Shown one piece after another: positions 61,021 to 64,000 of a DNA stretch of 64,000 nt. The stretch comes from SIG565 sp045613385 (GTDB lineage: Bacteria; Bacillota; Clostridia; Oscillospirales; Acutalibacteraceae), in contig JAZLAW010000006.1 in assembly GCA_045613385.1 (NCBI GenBank), forward strand, positions 43,603-107,602. The letters run 5' to 3'. Every line of letters begins with the position of its first letter. Position 1 is the first letter of the stretch. The notes under the pieces were generated by a model. It saw nothing but the letters and a program-made list of their open reading frames with translations, did no database searches and was not told where the DNA came from. The position numbers and the translations under genes are program-made.

Positions 61021-61377
61021 ATGAAACAAAAAACCAAAGGATTTTTATTATTGTTTACAAAGGAGGAATTAGCTGACGTTGATAAAAAGGCAAAGAAATT
61101 AGGTTTTAATCGAACCGCTTATTTGAGAAAGGTAATTAAAGGACTGCACGTGGAGGCTTGCCCCACAACCGAGCTTCTGCCCTACTTGGACGAAATACTT
61201 TCTATCAAACAAGCGACTCGAGAAATTTCAGACAAGGCATTTAAAGGTCGAGATAAGATTACAGGCACTTATCCACTTACTGAAGAGGAAGACAAAATCT
61301 TTCTTGAAAAGGTAGCTCGATTAAAGGAAATCATTGATTCAATATTAGAGATTAAGGAAGGTAAATGGTATGAGTAA
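61021..61377 (+). CDS. MobC-like relaxosome protein
   Basis: A 118-residue protein with an N-terminal ribbon-helix-helix (FLLLFTKEELADVDKKAKKL, then GFNRTAYLRKVIKG) and helical C-terminus, as in MobC-type mobilization accessory proteins that bind the origin of transfer. It starts at ATG 61021 after AAAGGAAG and overlaps the next gene by 8 bases. The relaxase is not within the window. Confidence 0.7.
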   Translation: MKQKTKGFLLLFTKEELADVDKKAKKLGFNRTAYLRKVIKGLHVEACPTTELLPYLDEILSIKQATREISDKAFKGRDKITGTYPLTEEEDKIFLEKVARLKEIIDSILEIKEGKWYE

Positions 61378-61768
61378 GGAACGAGTTTTACTGAATTTAA
61401 CGCTTAAGGATTTTGAGGAATTCGAAGCAAAAAGAAAATTGACAGGAATGGACAAGCAACATCTTGTGCGCGTTTTATTGAATGGCTTACAGCCCTTTTA
61501 TAAAATTGAAGATGAGGTTGGGGCAATTATTTCAACGCTTAATCACGTCAACACAGATAGTATGGTTATGGCTTGGATGACAGCTGCTAATAAGTTCCCA
61601 ACTGTTAATAAGCACGAGGAAAATAAAAAGTGGTTAGGCAGGTATATCAGTTCATTGGTTGGGCGTCACGTCGTATGGAAATTTAATAATACAAACGAGA
61701 AGGCAGGGCTTACAGAAGACCCTGCCTTAATTGTTGCAACAAAAGAAAATGAAGGAGAGATTAAATGA
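61370..61768 (+). CDS. Small element-encoded protein, RHH-like N-terminus
   Basis: A 132-residue protein. The start (VLLNLTLKDFEEFEAKRKLT, then GMDKQHLVRVLLNG) resembles a second ribbon-helix-helix domain; the rest is unrecognised. It is translationally coupled on both sides (8-base and 4-base overlaps), so it works with the MobC-like and ParB-like proteins. Confidence 0.65.
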   Translation: MSKERVLLNLTLKDFEEFEAKRKLTGMDKQHLVRVLLNGLQPFYKIEDEVGAIISTLNHVNTDSMVMAWMTAANKFPTVNKHEENKKWLGRYISSLVGRHVVWKFNNTNEKAGLTEDPALIVATKENEGEIK

Positions 61769-62688
61769 GTAGTAAATTTAAATCTGTAGAAGGAATGTTA
61801 ACCAGCGTGGATAGTTTATTCACAACGCAAGCCGAGAGGGATGACGAATTAAAACCCAAGGTTGAGGAAATTGCACTTGACCTGATTGACAGTTTTGAGG
61901 GGCATCCATTTTCGGTAAAGGATGATGAGGATATGCAAACTCTTGTAAAGAGTGTTTCTGAGCGGGGTGTATTGGTTCCGTGCATTGCTAGAGAAAACGG
62001 TGAGCGATACGAACTGATTTCGGGTCATCGCAGAAAGGCAGCGTGTGAATTACTTGGTATAGCGACACTACCTATTATCATTAAGGACATGACTCGTGAA
62101 GAAGCAATTATCACTATGGTAGATAGCAACATTCAAAGAGAGCATATTTTACCGAGTGAAAAGGCATTTGCTTATAAGATGAAAATGGATGCACTTTCCA
62201 AACAAGGAAAACGCGATATTTCAACTTGTGGACAAGTTGGCCACAAGTCGCGCGATGATGTGGCCGACGAAAGTGGCAGACAAGTCCAAAGATATATCCG
62301 CCTAACCTATCTCAACAAAGCTCTATTAGATATGGTTGATGAGGGGCGGATTGCTTTTACCCCTGCAGTTGAGCTTTCGTACCTAAACGAAATCGAACAG
62401 CAAGATTTGGTTGATGCTATTTCCGAGTGCGATGCCACACCCAACCTATCCCAAGCCTGTCGTTTTAAGAAAATGAGTACCGAAGGTCAAGGTCTTACGC
62501 CCGAAAGTATAATCGAGATTTTAAATGAGAAAAAAGCTAACCAAAAGCCGATGTTCAAGATTCATTATGAGAAGCTTTATGCGGTGGCGCCTAAAATCAA
62601 GGAAAAAGATTTTGAAGCCTTTGTCATTGAGGCTTGCAAACGCCACTATAAATATTTAGAAAAACAAAAAATGAGAGATGAGAGGTAA
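61765..62688 (+). CDS. ParB/RepB/Spo0J-family protein of the element
   Basis: A 307-residue protein with the ParB N-terminal domain (YELISGHRRKAACELLG, about residues 87-103), box III (DSNIQREHILPSEKAFAYK) and a central helical HTH region (SGRQVQRYIRLTYL). Such ParB-like proteins without ParA are frequent in Clostridial conjugative and mobilizable elements. It differs clearly from the chromosomal Noc at 28 kb. AAGGAGAG precedes the ATG. Confidence 0.88.
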   Translation: MSSKFKSVEGMLTSVDSLFTTQAERDDELKPKVEEIALDLIDSFEGHPFSVKDDEDMQTLVKSVSERGVLVPCIARENGERYELISGHRRKAACELLGIATLPIIIKDMTREEAIITMVDSNIQREHILPSEKAFAYKMKMDALSKQGKRDISTCGQVGHKSRDDVADESGRQVQRYIRLTYLNKALLDMVDEGRIAFTPAVELSYLNEIEQQDLVDAISECDATPNLSQACRFKKMSTEGQGLTPESIIEILNEKKANQKPMFKIHYEKLYAVAPKIKEKDFEAFVIEACKRHYKYLEKQKMRDER

Positions 62689-62693
62689 TAAAA

Positions 62694-62915
62694 ATGAAGA
62701 AATTTGAAGATATAAAGAATGAGGTTATTTATGCTGTTTGTGACAATCGTGGTGAATGTGATTTTGAGCCGACAGAAAGAATGCTTGAATTGGATGTAGA
62801 GAGAATACGCGAAATCATTCCGGATGTTCCCGAAGAAGAGTGGGATGATGTTATTGTCAAGGCGTGTGAATATTATCACGAATATTTAAAACGCAAAAAC
62901 GCCCACGACTGCTAA
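62694..62915 (+). CDS. Small acidic element protein of unknown function
   Basis: A 73-residue acidic helical protein (EEEWDDVIVKACEYYHEYLK). The ATG follows GAGGT at 8 bases and lies 5 bases after the ParB-like stop. No function recognised; it accompanies the mobilization genes. Confidence 0.65.
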   Translation: MKKFEDIKNEVIYAVCDNRGECDFEPTERMLELDVERIREIIPDVPEEEWDDVIVKACEYYHEYLKRKNAHDC

Positions 62916-62942
62916 TCGGCACATTTGTAAAGGAGGAAAAGT

Positions 62943-63128
62943 ATGGATAAAATTGAAATGGCGAAAAATCCCGCTTTATGTTTTGCCGCGCTAAAACTTA
63001 TTGAACAGTTATACCGCGACGGCAAAATTTCCGCCTTTATGTTCCGTAACATTTTAGAAGAATATAGCGATATAGTGGACATTGGCGAGTTTGTAAAAGG
63101 AGAACAAAAGAAGGAGGAAAATGAATGA
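62943..63128 (+). CDS. Small protein preceding the recombinase
   Basis: A 61-residue helical protein (ALKLIEQLYRDGKISAFMF). AAGGAGG precedes its ATG, and its stop overlaps the recombinase start (ATGA). The short helical layout resembles small proteins seen before large serine recombinases in Clostridial elements; function unknown. Confidence 0.65.
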   Translation: MDKIEMAKNPALCFAALKLIEQLYRDGKISAFMFRNILEEYSDIVDIGEFVKGEQKKEENE

Positions 63129-64000
63129 TATTAAATTCCGATTTTGGAAAACGACGAGTGGTAATTTATGCCCGTGTTTCAACCGAGCACGAAGCACAAA
63201 TTTCCGCCCTTGAAAACCAACTTGATTGGTACAAGCCCATCCTGGCCGCAAGGCCCGAATGGGAACTTGTGGGACAATATATCGACGAGGGTATCACCGG
63301 CACCTCTGCCGAAAAGCGACCGCAGTTTATGAAAATGATAAGAGACGCCAAGCAGAAAAAGTTTGACATGATTATCACCCGTGAGGTTTCGCGATTTGCC
63401 CGTAACACAGTCGATACGCTTCAGTACACACGCGAACTGAAAGCCAAAGGTGTTGAGGTGTATTTCCTAAACGATAACATTAAAACCTTTGACGGCGACG
63501 GCGAGTTACGACTAACAATTATGGCAACCTTGGCTCAGGATGAAAGCCGCAAAACTTCGGTGCGTGTTAAAAGTGGACAGCTAACCTCTATGCAAAACGG
63601 CACTTTCTACGGCAACGGAAATATTCTTGGTTACAGGCGTCACGAGGTAAAACTCGACGGCGGTAAAAAACAGGTGGATTTCTTTATCGACCCCGAGCAA
63701 GCCGAAACGGTGCGGTTGATTTTCAAAATGTATCTTGAGGGATGCGGACTATTGCAAATCAAAAACGAATTGGAACAGAGAGGCCGAAAAACCGCTATGG
63801 GCAAAGAGAGATGGCACGCAACTGTACTTTCTAATGTTTTGCAAAACAGTTTTTACTGTGGAATTATCACCTACCGAAAGGATTATACTCCGGATTATCT
63901 AACCCAAAAAAGATATACCAATTACGGCGAGGTTGAACAAATAAAAGTTAAAGGTAGGCACGAGCCGATTATTTCAGAAGAAGATTACGAAAGGGTGCAA
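63125..64000 (+). CDS. Large serine recombinase (C-terminus cut by window edge)
   Basis: The first 292 residues of a TnpX/integrase-type serine recombinase. The catalytic serine lies in VVIYARVSTE (about residue 19), followed by YIDEGITGTS, MIITREVSRFARNT and the recombinase domain (ILGYRRHEV, VLQNSFYCGIITYRK). It would integrate and excise the element without host factors. It starts at ATG 63125, overlapping the previous gene by 4 bases, after GGAGG. The element must extend beyond the right edge. Confidence 0.95.
   Translation, partial: MILNSDFGKRRVVIYARVSTEHEAQISALENQLDWYKPILAARPEWELVGQYIDEGITGTSAEKRPQFMKMIRDAKQKKFDMIITREVSRFARNTVDTLQYTRELKAKGVEVYFLNDNIKTFDGDGELRLTIMATLAQDESRKTSVRVKSGQLTSMQNGTFYGNGNILGYRRHEVKLDGGKKQVDFFIDPEQAETVRLIFKMYLEGCGLLQIKNELEQRGRKTAMGKERWHATVLSNVLQNSFYCGIITYRKDYTPDYLTQKRYTNYGEVEQIKVKGRHEPIISEEDYERVQ

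Larger units (their letters stand above)
39862..64000. mobile_element. Defence and mobility island, probable integrative mobilizable element (ends not defined)
   Basis: From the DUF6809/TnpV pair onward nearly all genes are defence or mobility types on the + strand: AbiE, the DruA-like operon, a nuclease-helicase, a STAND NTPase, MobC-like and ParB-like proteins and a large serine recombinase cut by the right edge. No attachment-site repeat was found to fix the left end; it could lie anywhere between 38.9 and 39.86 kb, or several elements could be nested. Confidence 0.55.

Overview
The window comes from a low-to-moderate GC, endospore-forming member of the Clostridia (Firmicutes), most like an anaerobic gut Oscillospirales/Eubacteriales genome. 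Pointers are spoIIID, a SpoIID-family protein, a Noc/ParB protein next to rsmG-mnmG-mnmE, a cysteine T-box, pyruvate phosphate dikinase beside a membrane pyrophosphatase, and strong Shine-Dalgarno sequences throughout. Family names come from reading motifs in the translations; no database search was run.

Region 1 (1-38.9 kb) is ordinary chromosome. It opens with a truncated ABC ATPase, a DUF1015 protein and a tRNA-Met/tRNA-Glu pair behind a consensus promoter; the 3' end of tRNA-Glu is duplicated downstream in an 85-bp repeat. A small divergent RHH/SLOG pair, a CapA-like protein, spoIIID and a lipoprotein with a long structured leader RNA follow. At 5.8-12.2 kb lies a galacturonate catabolism operon (CHEV-type GH4 alpha-galacturonidase, uxaB, uxaA, uxaC) with a divergent AraC-family regulator. 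Next come a lipoprotein plus two-component system in one operon with DUF1385 and prmC, then recA-recX-rimO-pgsA, a T-box-controlled cysE-cysS group with two methyltransferase genes, spoIID, noc, the mnmE-mnmG-rsmG operon (read leftward), an ECF S component with a compact leader, and the divergent hppA/ppdK pair.

Region 2 (about 38.9 kb to the right edge) is accessory DNA: a defence and mobility island, probably an integrative mobilizable element whose right end lies outside the window. It holds a DUF2971 protein, DUF6809 and TnpV-like proteins, an AbiEi/AbiEii toxin-antitoxin pair with a visible operator, and a tightly packed five-gene operon (42.6-52.9 kb). That operon encodes a DUF4338 (DruA-like) protein, a P-loop ATPase, an unrecognised protein, a 1.5-kaa protein carrying a nuclease-like domain and an FtsK-type motor, and an SfsA-like nuclease. 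The three middle genes resemble dptF-dptG-dptH in order and size, but no dnd or ssp modification genes are present; this is the best candidate for an undescribed system. To its right are a nuclease-helicase (DUF2075 type), a peptide deformylase-like gene whose 5' end is also present as a broken second copy, and a 1250-residue STAND NTPase with an N-terminal nuclease-like domain. The window ends with mobility genes: a sigma-like HTH protein, a MobC-like protein, a ParB-like protein, small proteins and a truncated large serine recombinase.

In the core region the genes fit an anaerobe that ferments pectin-derived sugar acids, uses pyrophosphate for energy and sporulates. In the island several independent anti-phage modules appear to be carried together with their own mobilization and recombination functions.
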